A stretch of DNA of 64,000 nt from Mangifera indica (lineage: Eukaryota > Streptophyta > Magnoliopsida > Sapindales > Anacardiaceae): NCBI RefSeq assembly GCF_011075055.1, contig NC_058147.1, positions 6,138,001 to 6,202,000 on the forward strand, read 5' to 3'. Positions within the stretch are counted from its first letter, which is position 1. The number at the start of each line of letters is the position of its first letter. Under the pieces are notes generated by a model. That model did not search any database, had not been told where the DNA came from, and saw only the letters and a list, made by a program, of their open reading frames with translations. Shown here piece by piece: positions 11,316-23,489 of the stretch. Position numbers and translations under genes: made by a program.

Positions 11316-13660
11316 ATTTGATGGCCGGTATGTTTGCAGTATCTGACTAAATGGCGGCAAAATTTTCTTGTTTAGGTTGCACAATGGTGTGGCCTTGCAA
11401 AACTTGGTAAAATTATTCAGATATTTTGTTGGGTAGGCAAGCAAATCCAAGTTGAAATTTGTGGCATATGTTTGAGATGTAGTTTGTGTTGTGGATGTCA
11501 AACCGTGACTTCAAAATAATCTAGGGATAAATTTCTGCTAAGTGATCAATCACAAGGTCAGCGCCTCTCTTAGAACAAAACAGAGCCAGCCATTGGTCTC
11601 ATTCAAAAAGTTAGCTGCCTCTCTTCCTCTACTTGAGGCGTGGGCACACAGCATTTTATGTCCACTGTATTCGGTTTCCTTATTTTGAGACAAACTCCAC
11701 GGCATCTTTCACACTTGACGGTCTCCACATTATGTGATGGTAGAAAGGGTTTTCATTGTAGCAAGTCCCCTGGGGTGCAGGATCTTAATTCACGGATACC
11801 AGAGATAGAATTTGAGGACTGAGTGACGACGGTTCATAGAAAATGGATCTAGACCATAAAAGAGAATGTGAAGGACACAAATGGATGATTCACGGATTCT
11901 CCTACTCCTTGATAAGTGACACACCAATTCGATGAAAAGGGTTGCTAAGTTTCGAGACTACAAGAAGATAAACTTAACTTGTTTTGAGCTCAACTTACAT
12001 TATCTCTAACAATTATGCTTTCCCTATGTTTCTAGGAACTTTCCACATACTGTACACTGAAATCACTACCTATTCTGATTTTTTTCCTCGGAAAATGAGG
12101 AGCATATATCATGAGATTGAGTTAGAAAATTAGCTGTACATTCCAAAACTTTGAATGTCAATTTTGCCTTGTAAAAATTCTTTTCCAGAAAAAAGACCTG
12201 GCTAAATCAGGGAAACCAGTCTGCAAAATAATCGTATTGACCAAAGCCAGAGGAAATCAAACCATTCCAACTCTGGCAATGTTTAGCTGCAATGGCCTTC
12301 TTTTGCAGACTATTTACTTCCATCCATCGCACACTTTCTGTTCATTTATTGACTCAGGCTGAGACTGAAAGTGACTCAGGTTCCCTGCTCAATGCGCATT
12401 CCATAAACCATTGCATGATAACTGATATAATTACCCTGTCCTACTAGCAAGTATAAAGGGTGCCCTAAAGAAAGACTGGGATAAGTTGGCTAGAGAACTT
12501 TCAAAAGATATTTTAAATCTCTATTCTATTATAATCTCGTGGATAGTTTCACCATATTACTTCGTTCTACATCCACTTAACTATAATATATGCACAAAGA
12601 TTCATCCATCATATGATCTCAAGCAACTGTTCAAAACTAATCCCTGAAAAATGTAAGGGAAGTTAAACACTGGTTTCTTCACAGTTTAGGCTTACTAAAA
12701 TCTCAAAAGCATTTAAAGATTGATATCACAAAGTCTGATGAATATTCAATTAGCAGAAGGTAAACATGAAAACTACTGTGCTTATTCTGACCCAACCCAT
12801 CTGAACTAATTTGTGAATATTAAATATTGTGGTGGTTAAGTAAGAGATAAAGAAAAGCAAAATGATATTGTATCGCAATCAAAACTTTGTGCCACTGGAA
12901 AACTATTGCCAGCTTTTACAGCACAGAATTAACTCACGTTGTGCTAGTGCAACCAAAAGGATACCTCAACACTGGCATGATGCACCGAGCATGCATGTCC
13001 TCTGCAGCTTTACGAGTTGGTTTTTCAGAATGTCAACTAGCTAATACCAAGTGATAACATTGAAACAGCATGTTCTATCTGGAAGTTTGATTTGGTCCAA
13101 CAGGACAAATTCAGAAGATGAAACACTCTAAGGAGTTGATACTTGGAAAGAACCTGTCACAAGGAATAAGGGACAAAGTTACTCTCATTAAAGTTTTTTC
13201 CAACCCTGACAAATTGACAAGACAGAAGCTTTTCATTTCAGCTGATTGTCTGTGTTTCTGTTGCGTACCCACAGGATCAGAGGCTATTTGCTGAGGATGA
13301 ATGGATTTTGCATCTGCTTTAACTACTGGACACCTGGGAATATGGGCATTTGCATGTAATGAATTTGTAATGATAGTGTAATTGTAAGCAAAGGAAAGTT
13401 ATAATGAACAATTATATTAAAATGAGTGATGTTGCTTTATTGAATGAAATATGAGATTACAGCAGAGGGTTTATTGTTGAGATGCTGAATAAAACAAGAG
13501 TTTACAGCAAGAGATTTTATTATTGAATGCTTAGAAAACATAAACTTGATACAGAACCAAGTTCCCCATCCTAGGCCAAAGGCCATCTAATTCCCACCCA
13601 AGACTTCATTCAATTTTTTTGGATGCCTGAACCTTCGTTCGTTCTTCTTCTTCTTTTAAA
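11316..13660. other. Spacer with no recognised gene
   Basis: About 2.3 kb of less AT-biased DNA. A 60-codon open stretch at 11640-11822 (+) ends VQDLNSRIPEIEFED but matches no family I know and has no supporting splice structure. The higher GC content than the flanks suggests an old gene or transposon fragment, or transcribed non-coding DNA. Confidence 0.4.
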
Positions 13661-13885
13661 CTACTCAATCTTCAGTTTCTGCACTATTTCCGCCTTCTGT
13701 TCTTCCTTCAGTTTCTGTATCATTTCAGCCTTCTGTTCTCCCTTGGTTCTTGCCTTATGATCTGCTTTATTAAAGATAATTAAATTGGTTTGATTTGCTG
13801 ATTCTGCAAACTGATCCATTGCTTCTGCTGATTGGATTACAGCTGGAATTGGTGTTTTCTTCGTTTGCCCTTCCTGTGATATTGT
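13661..13885 (-). CDS. Possible extra 3' coding exon of the PPR gene (or separate small gene)
   Basis: A 75-codon open segment runs from a plausible acceptor (ataattag just before ACA at 13885) to TAG at 13661. The preceding PPR frame contains AAG|GTAAAA just before its own stop; splicing from that point would join the two in frame. The encoded segment is polar and ends with a tandem 13-residue helical repeat (EQKAEMIQKLKE, EQKAEIVQKLKI). If not spliced, the PPR ends at 14099 with VKPIM, a form I recall from related PPR proteins, so the unspliced reading may be the main one. The repeat and the lack of stops favour real coding; the link is inference. Confidence 0.35.
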   Translation of the reverse strand, partial: TISQEGQTKKTPIPAVIQSAEAMDQFAESANQTNLIIFNKADHKARTKGEQKAEMIQKLKEEQKAEIVQKLKIE

Positions 13886-14098
13886 CTAATTATGGGAGGT
13901 CTATCAGTTTCAATAACACAACTCAGTGAGAAAAAACTGAACACCAGAAGCCAAAAGAAAATGAAATCAACACAGCAGTACTCACTACTGTTCAGCAGAT
14001 TGCCAAGATAGCCACTGAAATTCTTCTAATTGTCTTCTGTTCTTCATATGAAAGGAAGAGCAAACCAGTTTTGTCAGATGTATAAAACTTCTTCCATA

Positions 14099-15415
14099 CT
14101 ATGACAACATTTTGCACCTCATAATTGGTTTTACCTTCATCAATTGCCTACACCTATTTCTGATACCATCCCTTATTACTTCATGCAGTTCATCATCTAG
14201 CAAATTGGACTCCCCTGCTGCATTTAGAGCATCACAAACTAACCTGTATGTGTACTCCCTAGGTACTGAACCCGCATCGACCAATTCAGCCAGAAAATTC
14301 CTGGCATCCAATAATCTTCCAGCTTCACACAATGCATGTATAATTGGTGTATAAGAACTTGAAGAAGGTACCCCATGATTCATCTTTTGCATCCTTCTCA
14401 TCATCTCGACAGCCCTATCAATCTCATTAACAGTGCTGTAGTACCTGATAAAAGAATTATAAGTAACCCGGTTCGGGGGACAACCCCTTTTATTCATATC
14501 ATCAAAAAGTTCCAAAGCCCGCTCAATTCGATAAGTCTTGCAACAACCATCAATCAAACAATTATATGTAACAACATCTGGAACAAAACCCTTAAACAAC
14601 ATTATACGAAACAAGTGATTAGCCTCCCAAATCCTCCTTCTAGTAGCCTTTCTACACCCAGTTTGCCTACCATACTTACAATAAGAACTAATCAATATAG
14701 TATAAGTATATACATCCGGGGGACACCTAAACCCTGGTAACTCCATTTGTTCCAGCAAAAATCTTGCCTTATTAAAATTCCCAACTAGGCAAAGAGCATT
14801 AATAACCACATTATACGCATAAACATCAGGTTTACAATGAAACTGCTTCATGCGATAAAAAGTAGTCAATGCTTCATTAACCAACCCTTCTTCACCTAGG
14901 ACTTTTATCAAACAGGTAACAGTAGAAGTACTCACAAGCTGACGACCTCCTCTTCTGGACATTTCTTTGAGAAAATCCCAGAGACCCTTTGTGTTATTCC
15001 CTCTAGCTAAAACAATAGCCATCTCCCTGCACGTTATTTCATTATGGCAGAGGCCCATAAACTTTTCAAGCCAGTAATAAAATTCCAGGGCTTTGTCGAG
15101 TCCTAGAGCGACCTTTTGAGGGTCTCTATAGGCTGCAGGACCAAGAACAAAAATATTGTTGCGGACATTGTAGGCTTCTTTTGTAAGGTTCCGCTGCTTC
15201 AAAGGAGAGCGATGGCGAAAACCCTTTTGGCGGCCAATAGAGCGAGGGGACAGAAAGAAGAAAGTTGGAATGGATTTGAAAACACCAGAAACTGATTCTA
15301 TAGTGAATGGGTTGTGAGTCAAATTTGTTGAAGCTGCGAGTTTGGCGTCAAATGAGACGTTTTTTAGCATGAGTGGCACTACTTGGTGAACTACACAGTG
15401 TTTCATCTTCGTCAT
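14099..15415 (-). CDS. P-class pentatricopeptide repeat protein
   Basis: Intronless 438-residue protein. PPR proteins bind organellar RNA and act in its processing, stability or translation. From about residue 165 onward there are successive 35-residue PPR motifs of the P class, recognisable by lines such as DVYAYNVVINALC, DVYTYTILISSYCKYG, DVVTYNCLIDGCCKTYR and NRVTYNSFIRYYS. No E or DYW domain follows. One motif is stretched by a basic insertion (around GCRKATRRRIWE). The N-terminal ~90 residues are rich in Ser, Arg and Lys with few acids, compatible with mitochondrial or plastid import. Start: the first ATG (15415) is used, with a second at codon 4. It resembles Arabidopsis At1g77405 by memory. 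A GT donor near the end may allow an alternative C-terminus at 13661-13885. Confidence 0.85.
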   Translation of the reverse strand: MTKMKHCVVHQVVPLMLKNVSFDAKLAASTNLTHNPFTIESVSGVFKSIPTFFFLSPRSIGRQKGFRHRSPLKQRNLTKEAYNVRNNIFVLGPAAYRDPQKVALGLDKALEFYYWLEKFMGLCHNEITCREMAIVLARGNNTKGLWDFLKEMSRRGGRQLVSTSTVTCLIKVLGEEGLVNEALTTFYRMKQFHCKPDVYAYNVVINALCLVGNFNKARFLLEQMELPGFRCPPDVYTYTILISSYCKYGRQTGCRKATRRRIWEANHLFRIMLFKGFVPDVVTYNCLIDGCCKTYRIERALELFDDMNKRGCPPNRVTYNSFIRYYSTVNEIDRAVEMMRRMQKMNHGVPSSSSYTPIIHALCEAGRLLDARNFLAELVDAGSVPREYTYRLVCDALNAAGESNLLDDELHEVIRDGIRNRCRQLMKVKPIMRCKMLS

Positions 15416-15754
15416 TTTCTCTGGTTAGGAGGTAACGTATAATTAATTGTTTCCCCTATTGCTTTATTACAATCCACCATTTATGAAGAGTTTCTTTCTG
15501 GATTATTATTAAAAATTAAAAAGAAGTTAATATTAAATGATTTAAAAAGAAATTATATGCATATAATTCTTTCCGAATTGAGTCAAAATGATTATCATTT
15601 GCCAACTTTGAATTACAAGAAAAAGTCACTAGACACGAAATGAGCTAATCACGGACCATAACGATGTCGTTTTGCAAATCTCCACCAAAATAACATTCAA
15701 ACTTCGAAGCCCACAACAATAATTCCCGCCAAATAGCTTTACACTAAACGGCTT

Positions 15755-16267
15755 TTAAAAAAGTCCAAACCCGGCCAAGCCCGCATGAACCACGGGTCGT
15801 GGCGATGACTTATAGGACGAGAAAGATGACGAAGCCGGTGAGACAGTGAACGGAGAAAATGACCTCCGGCTTGTAAATGACCACCGGGGAGGCGTTTCAA
15901 GGTCTAAAAAGCAACCTTGTTGGGATGAGGGTCTTGGTACATGATCCTTCCTCTTGCTTTCCTTGCGTTTAATCAGCAACGGAGTCGGGAAACACCCAGG
16001 TTGATCTAACCTCCATCGCTCAGAATGGGCACGCGGGGTGGACCGAATCGAGTGGCTAGGGAACTCGGATGGAGGATGGAATTGAAAGGCAGGTGGTGGG
16101 GGTTTGAGCTTTTGCGGTGAGGGCAATGATGAATGACGTGGTTGGTGGTCAAGCTTAGGAGGTGGCACCATTTGTTTGTGCTGTTGTTGGATTTTAGGAA
16201 CACCAGGTCGGATCTCCCACTTGAAGGGAACAGCCCCAGGTTTTCTACAAGAATCATCAATGACCAT
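15755..16267 (-). CDS. DUF688-like small basic protein
   Basis: Single exon, 170 residues. The N-terminal motif CRKPGAVPFKWEIRPGVPK matches the pattern (VPF.WE..PG.PK) of plant DUF688 proteins, whose function is unknown. The rest is Pro/Ser-rich and basic with no membrane segment or signal peptide, ending SSFSSYKSSPRPVVHAGLAG. GC content is higher than the flanks, consistent with coding. It lies 340 bp upstream of the PPR gene on the same strand. The ATG at 16267 is followed immediately by the conserved motif. Confidence 0.7.
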   Translation of the reverse strand: MVIDDSCRKPGAVPFKWEIRPGVPKIQQQHKQMVPPPKLDHQPRHSSLPSPQKLKPPPPAFQFHPPSEFPSHSIRSTPRAHSERWRLDQPGCFPTPLLIKRKESKRKDHVPRPSSQQGCFLDLETPPRWSFTSRRSFSPFTVSPASSSFSSYKSSPRPVVHAGLAGFGLF

Positions 16268-16414
16268 TGTAAAGGAAAAGAGAAAGGTAACAGTATAATA
16301 AGAAAAGATTAGTCTGTGGGTTTGATTGAGTTATATTTATAGAGGTGGAGGAGATGGGTGGTGGTGTTCATGGCAAGGTTAAAGGCATGAAGCTGAGCCT
16401 ATCATTAATACTAC

Positions 16415-16550
16415 GTAATATATATTTATTTTTATGTATTATAATATAATTAAATATTATTTTATATTTAATTTAAAATTATTTAATCATACAACAACAC
16501 ATATCAATTATATATCTATGTATATATTCAAAATAAATATATATAGTTTA
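16415..16550. repeat. AT-rich MITE-like copy
   Basis: Family core tttatatttaatttaaaatt with ends of the type acgtaatatatatttattt and caaaataaatatatatagtt. It sits just upstream of the DUF688-like gene. Confidence 0.5.
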
Positions 16551-17133
16551 ATTAATTTTAATTATGATGCATGTATATTGATAGATTGTGAAATCAAATA
16601 CGAGGATAAAATTTTATATATACATATATATGTAATTAACAATTTTCGGCTGACATTTATGAAGTTGTTATATCATTTATTCACAGCAATTTATTTGGTT
16701 GAAATTGTCATTAACGATTGTCATCTAATTTTGGTTGCTACCTGAATTTCCAACTCTCAATGCGAATTTAAAATTTTAGAGCCATGATTCTGCAACCTAT
16801 GTTATGATGCTGTGACCTGTTGCAACGGTAGGATGATCAAATTTAATGGGCAACATTCATAATATCAACGTAAAAGACACTCTTAAAATTTGAAAGTTAA
16901 ATCCAAATCATCATGATATGCATCACTATTATGGTCAAAACAGCTGAGTAGCTGTAACAGTAAATTGTCTAATTCTATTACTATTTCCGCCAGTGGCAGA
17001 CAAATTATGAGATAACAAAAACATTTCACCCTCCTTACAGCAGATCCCGAATTTCAATATTCTTCTCGTTAAGATGAGATATTGATCCCTCTTACATTCA
17101 CCAAAATAAAGCAACTTTTTCTTCTAAATGACC
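16551..17133. other. Spacer between DUF688-like gene and RFC4
   Basis: AT-rich DNA containing the probable RFC4 3' UTR at its right edge. An antisense-looking ORF at 16434-16745 is a low-complexity Ile/Tyr/Asn reading of the AT-rich repeat and was not accepted. Confidence 0.5.
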
Positions 17134-20100
17134 CTAAGTATCATAATTAAACTCTTCAGGCATGTTACTCAGAGCTCGCATTACATGACTTGTCACGTTT
17201 AATAGTTGTAAGTACTCATCTGCGCCATCAACTAAACACTGCATATTCCACAGGATCAAACCACACCGTTAACCACAATGTTTTTCTAATTCTATTGTTT
17301 AATATTTTACCAAATATAAAATAATTTAAAATGAAAAAGAAAATTAACAATTCATAGACAGCTATTTCATGGCCTGAAATTTTTCTAGCCTATTTAATGT
17401 CTATTGGTTTTACATTATCGAGTGAAAGCAAAACATAAACATATTGCTAGACTGGAAACAATGCATACTACTGTCACAAGTACAAATTTGGGTTTTAAAA
17501 CTTGAACTAGCATTAAACTGTGAATTAAAATTTCAAGCATACTCAAAGCAGCAATAATAAGTTTATAAGAAGGAAGTAACCTTATCTGCTTCAGCCATAC
17601 GTTTGCATATCCGAGCCTTCTGCTCATCAGATATATCTTCTGCTTCCACAATTACCTCAAACAACTGAAATAAACATCATATCAATGGCAAATATATCTT
17701 AATATTGAACAGAGTGATGAATCTTTGATGCAAATAGCTAAGTCTGAACCTGAGAAAGAAACAGAGAGACTGGATATCCCTCTGCAATAATGTTATTAAC
17801 TTCCTTGTTTGCAACATCAAAGTCACTACTTCTGCATGCTGAAAAATGTGCCTCAACTACCTCCTGTGGGATAACCTGATAATAAAGATTTACATGTCCG
17901 TAAGCATGAATTTATGATTAGTGTGCCTATTTTTCCAGTTGCAAGCTTTAAATGACTTCCTTTTGCACATATGTTAGTCATATAAATTAGAGGTGAGCAT
18001 AGGAACCGGAACCGCTGGGTACCCAATGTTTTGGTTCCGGTTCCTACCTGGAAACAATCTATTTCGGATAGGTCCCGATTCTGGTTCTAGTTCCAACTGG
18101 ATTTTTTTTTTTTTAAATTTCTTCAACAAAATTTGTTTCAATGCTGAATCATTTGAATCCCTAACAAAACAATGCAAACTTTCAACATGTGCTCATTATT
18201 CAACAAACAATTATTGCTACCTTCTCAACCTGTCTCTCTCTTTTTGTACTTTCATCAAACACTTCTACCACAAACTAATTGACAAACCTTTATTCTCTCA
18301 CAAAATGTCCTGAGGCCAACTTCTTGAACCAAGAAAGCTTACAAAAGTGGGGTCAATGAGGAGGCTCGTCAAAGAAGGGAGGACAAATTGGTGGAGATAC
18401 GGAAAAGCCAAAGAGAAGATAGCCTTTGAAGAAATGAAGAGAGGACTCTTTCTTCACTCTCAGCCTTTGATTGAAAGCAATGCTTCTATTGAGAAAAAGG
18501 TGGGTTTTTGAACGATTTATTGAACTGGGTTCGCTTGTTTTTTTTTTATACTGTCAAATGTTTCTACTGAAGTTTTTATGTTTTGTTGTCTGTTGAACAT
18601 TTTTGAGAAAAAGTAAAGATTGGACATTTAAGTTGTTACAAGAAGATATTTTGAAGTGTTAATTGTTTGTGTCGATCATAATCTCTCTCTTTTTTGTTAC
18701 TACAACAATTTAATGTGTTAGTGGAAATCATGAAGCAGTTCTTTTGTCAGAGTTTTGATTGGACTATAATTGAGTTTTGGCTTTTCTTAGCTAGTGTTAG
18801 GTACCAGGCATCAGAACTGGAAAAAAAACTGACTGGGAAGGAACCTGTATGTACATTTTCAGTAGAGTACTCGGACCTGGTCGATTCCAGTTCCTGCATT
18901 TTCAACAGGGTACCCGGACCCCTGCTCACCCCTAACATTAATGGCGGGCAATTCCAACCACACAAAGTAAAAGGTATAGATTTAAGATGCAAAAGGTCTG
19001 ATGCTTAAGGATCAAGGCTCTTTCAGCCTTGAGAACGGATTTTTAGATTTTATAAGGCCCAGCCCACAGAAGTGATTAGTTCAAACTTATCCTATTGATG
19101 CCTAAATGTATCAACATACTGCATAATCAAAGCTTAGGGAATCTTTCCCACTGCCAGCTATATTGTCAAAATAAAAAGAGTGTAACAAGAATTTGGGAAA
19201 TAACACACAAACTTACCCCGGCCACACTAATTAGATCCTTAGAAGAAATTGATGATCCATATAATCGAGCAGCTCCCTGCAAGATTATGAGATACTAAAC
19301 ATGAGCATCACTGAATATTGTTTATATAAAGAGACATATAATTGCAAATGCAACTGATAGATAATAAACATGATGAAATTGTTTTTCTAATCAATCTTTA
19401 CTAAATCCACTACAAGATTCAGGGACACAATACTGAAGCACCACAGACACCATCTAGCATCAATATTCAATAGGCTTTGGTCATCAAACTAATGTCAAAG
19501 CAACTACCATCAATTCTCCCTCATGCAATTACATTGGAGACTGTTTGTTGTGGAGCAGAAAACCTAAGTTTGAATCTCTAACCAGGACACCAAATGGTTA
19601 CACAATAGTAATGGTTTCTGTTGGTGCAGATCATGTCAAACAAGTCAGATGTTTATCTTAAAAGTGGATAAAAGTTAATGTCAGAAACACAGTTATTAAT
19701 TCAATTTAAGCCACTATCATTCCCCTTACGAATGTCCATTCAGTTTCAATATTCAGGGTAATGATATAAAACTCTTTGATTGTTTCCATGGCCTTATGAA
19801 AATCTCCAAAGTTAATAATTTACGCATTTTTCAACAAAACAAAAGGGTATTTGTAGTGAATGGGCAGAATGAAACAGGGGATCACTAAATAAATGGAGCA
19901 GAAAAACAATGAGCAAACTATGTCTTACTTGCAAGTATGTGATAGCCCGTCGAAGATCACCTTGTGAGATAGAACTTAAAGTTGATAGAGCCTACAAAAA
20001 TGGGTCACACATAAAAATCACTCAAAAACTGAACTGATACAAGAAAATAATGACAAGCTATAAGCCTTTTGATATACACCTCTACATCCAAATTGAGTCC

Positions 20101-22222
20101 TTCTTCCTTACAGATATACAATATTCGGCTAGTCATAATTTCCTCAGAAAGAGGCTTAAACCTGAACTTTGCACATCTTGAAGCAAGGGGCTCTATGATC
20201 CTATCAAATGAAGTATTGTGAGCATAGGTTAAAAAAGAAACACTAGATATTATCCAAAATATTATGAAAAATACATGTATATTGTTTACATTAGATTAAC
20301 ACGTTGTAAGAATACATGCATGTCTGTTGGTTCCAAGAAAAATAATTGCTCTAATTAAAATGTTTCTGAGAGCATGTTTTGTCTTAAACACCTTATAAAT
20401 TAGTTATTTGGCATTGCCGGACAATGACATATGGTTAGGTTTATACAATGTCCATCCAACACATTCCCCTAAAACATATTAATAACCAAGGGGAGAAAAA
20501 ATCAATCATGTAGGTCATATAATACTTACAGATGTAACAACAAGAAGCAAAAATTAAAAATGCAAATAATACATATATCAAAAAGCTAAACAAACTGGAA
20601 AAGCTCACCTGCTAATGTAATTACAGATAAAAAAGAATCTTGTAACTTTGGAGTAAGTTTCCATTGTGCGTCTCAGAGCATTCTGTGAAACACAACAGGT
20701 TGTTGACATTCATACAAGTTTCAAGCAAGAGAAATAAATAATACCAATAAACTAAAACTAACATGCCTGGGCATCTTCAGTCATTGAATCAGCCTCATCA
20801 AGGATAATAATCTTATATGGAGGGCAAGGATAACCACTGAAATATTGCAGCAAAAAATAAGTAAAATTAATAAAGAAATGATAGCAAATAAGAATAGGAA
20901 TGGAAATGTTTTCAAGATAGGAATATTACCCTTGACGCTGACCAGAACCTACAGCCACAGCAGCAAAATCTTTGATTTTAGTTCGCACAACATTGATCCC
21001 ACGGTCATCGCTAGCATTCAGCTCTAGCACTCTAGATTTGTAGAGTTCAGGTCTGCAAGCATTTCCACACACAGAACAATAAAAAGAGTGCCTTATGCAA
21101 GCTTCCAATGAAAAGTATTTGTGATGCAAAGAAAAGTGAAACTCCACTATTTTAGTACAAAGGCAAATACTAGTGACCCCAGTATGGGTGAACTACAGGA
21201 CAGATGGTTTGAAATATCAACAACTTCTCCGCAACACAATTTTCTTTCTTTTATGAAACAGTACATTTCAAGTTGAAAGCCCTTCTAGATGTAATTTCAG
21301 ACACACTAACTCGCATAAGTTATCAAGACAGCTGGTGTAAATATAATAATTTTTCTTGGTACAAATATTGCTGAAGATTTTTCCATTTTCACCTATCAAT
21401 TACTAAATTAACAACATTTAACATTAGATGCTAAGAGCAGTTCAAATCAACTAAAATTAACAGTTAGTTACAGCTTTTGGACTGTTTATCCACACTTTTT
21501 AAAATTCAATTATAAATCACCATTCCTGGTAACTTATCATGGATTCTTACTATGTTTCTTTGATCCACTGAACTTTTCAACTCCAACTACCAAGTATCAA
21601 CGCCAAACTAGCTAATCACACATTTTTCAAACAACAGGAACAAATAAATGAATAAAAACACACAAGCATAACAATCGAGTTTTATTACCAAATTGTAAAA
21701 GCTATGTCTGTAACTTCCATACTTCGGTACCAGCTCAAAAATTCAAACAAGCGCCATAACACCAATAATGATTGCAAGTAGATTACCCGAAAAGCTGATG
21801 AGCTATGGCGAGTGCGGTGGTAGTTTTGCCGGTTCCAGGTGGTCCATAAAAGAGCATGTGTGGACACTGAAGCAGAATAATTAAAAAGAAAATGATGAAC
21901 AATTAGGGCTTTAAACCTACTTAAAATCATGACAACAACAAACAAAATTAAATATAAAGAGAAAGTTCAAATTGAAAGAGTGAAGATAATACATTAGTTG
22001 TCTCGAGAGTGTTGGTGAGGACTCGCACCACCTCGTCCTGGTGCGCCACATCCTTCACTTGCTTAGGTCGACTGCAAGATCAATACAACCAAAAACAGAA
22101 ACGAGAAAGTCCTTTGAGATAGGAAATCAAATACAAGTAGAGATGAAAATAAAGAAAAGAAAGAGAACGAAATTGTACTATTTTTCAACCCAGGGTTGCG
22201 AGCTCTGCAACACTGGCGCCAT
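17134..22222 (-). CDS. RFC4: Replication factor C subunit 4 (clamp loader), complete
   Basis: Small subunit of the RFC clamp loader, an AAA+ ATPase that loads PCNA at primer ends in the nucleus. Twelve exons, minus strand: 22222-22179, 22071-21993, 21866-21787, 21052-20930, 20836-20767, 20682-20609, 20200-20080, 19991-19929, 19276-19217, 17875-17750, 17664-17581, 17238-17134; 1029 nt, 342 aa. The protein starts [14 protein letters not shown], like Arabidopsis RFC4. RFC boxes are present: Walker [21 protein letters not shown], Walker B ILDEAD, the Arg-finger motif PLASRC (SRC), and [11 protein letters not shown]. Length equals the family norm. The donor after [11 protein letters not shown] is GC, not GT. 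Intron 17876-19216 is enlarged by a hAT-like insertion. E2F and telo-box motifs lie just upstream, fitting S-phase expression. Confidence 0.95.
17987..18935. mobile_element. Non-autonomous hAT-like element inside an RFC4 intron
   Basis: The left end reads TTAGAGGTGAGCA and the right end TGCTCACCCCTAA, inverted with one mismatch, the form typical of plant hAT termini. Inverted subterminal blocks rich in ggaacc and gggtaccc extend about 100 bp inward on both sides (for example gctgggtaccca on the left and cagggtacccgg on the right). The ~950 bp carries no transposase reading. Flanking 8-mers (catataaa and cattaatg) do not make a clear duplication, so the insertion is old. Confidence 0.7.
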
Positions 22223-22249
22223 TTTAAATTTCTCTTCTCCCTTTCTGTT

Positions 22250-22276
22250 TTAGGGTTTTCGTTTTGTTTTTCCCGC
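22250..22276 (-). promoter_or_regulatory. Telo-box plus E2F site upstream of RFC4
   Basis: Read on the minus strand, GCGGGAAA (22276-22269) matches the plant E2F consensus, and AAACCCTAA (22258-22250) is an exact telo-box. They lie 28-54 bp above the RFC4 ATG. Both elements are known to occur together in promoters of plant replication genes. Site function here is inferred. Confidence 0.7.
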
Positions 22277-22437
22277 TTTTGTGAGTATCTCTGACCATTG
22301 AAACGTAGCGTTTTCAGCTTTCAATATCGGGTTCTTCCCTTGCGTGAAATCAGTCCGTAAAACGAACAGTCAAACAACTTGGGCTGAAGCTGAAGCCCAC
22401 AATTACGGATTTAAAAACGGTGCGATACATTCCAATA

Positions 22438-22560
22438 AATTTTATTAATTTATATAGACAAATAGATATGATTATATATAATTAAATAATTTTAAAATAA
22501 AAAAATAATTATTATCTAATCATATATTATTATATCAGTTTATATAGATGACTTAGTAAA
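22438..22560. repeat. AT-rich MITE-like copy
   Basis: Arms tttatatagacaaatagata and atcagtttatatagatga flank the family core aattaaataattttaaaata. It lies about 200 bp upstream of RFC4. Confidence 0.45.
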
Positions 22561-23489
22561 ATTCATTTATGTATGTGACTATATTCAAACTAAGAATATT
22601 GCACATTAAAATAATGTAAGATAATACTTTCAATGTCCAAATTATGAATGCCCACCTGAACTAAAACTTCTTAAAAGAAAAATATAAGGACACATGAGTA
22701 TAAACTTTATTTTCTGTTCCCTCAAACCTTAAAAAAGCATCAAGTTAGAAATTGTACCAACCACAGGTTCATTCAGTCAAATGATGATATGTTGTTTTGT
22801 AAAATTTTATAATTGTTGGAACATTGAAAAAATAAAAAATTTGCAATTACAGAAATCCAAACGAAGTCCATCTAGTAAGAGATATATATCATAACACCAA
22901 GGCACAATTTGATTTAATTAAATATTGTTATAATTTTTATTTAATCTGTCATTTTGACCATCAATTAGATTGGTTGAATTGATAAAAAAATTAGATCTAT
23001 GTCTTAATCGAGTCAATGCTTAATTAGGGTTTGAAATATTGATCGAAACCCTAATGAAGCAAAGTTTTCAAAGGATTATTTGCTTAGTGTTTGCCACATA
23101 TCCAACAAGTTGAAGTTTGCTAGAACACTACCTAAATGACTAATAAGCAAAATTTCAAGCATATAATCAATAAAATAGTGAATTACTGATTGTTTTTAGA
23201 GAGATTGGATAGTAATTAGCCAAAATATATCAACCTCTTTTTATATAACTAGGTTATGCATTGAGCCTCGCTTGGCTTGGTTATGATTGAGCCTAGTCTA
23301 GCTCAAACAACTCAAGTATATATGTGAGTCAAGTTCGAATAAATTGTTACCAAGAGTATAGTTGCAAACTTGACTAAGGGTGAGAATTTGGAATCCAATA
23401 TCTACTCAATGAACAAGAGTTTTTGCATGACCTGACTTATGTGATGGCAATATTGAAGAGGGTAACATAGCTCAACATCGTTTGCAAAC
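22561..23489. other. AT-rich spacer
   Basis: No gene recognised. A stretch at 23260-23340 has gcctcgcttggcttggtta and tagtctagctcaaacaac, which recall the ends of the GAGCTCGAG-type repeats, but no second end was found. Confidence 0.4.

Noticed and set aside
14375..14740. 121-codon + strand ORF
   Set aside because: Antisense shadow of the PPR gene.
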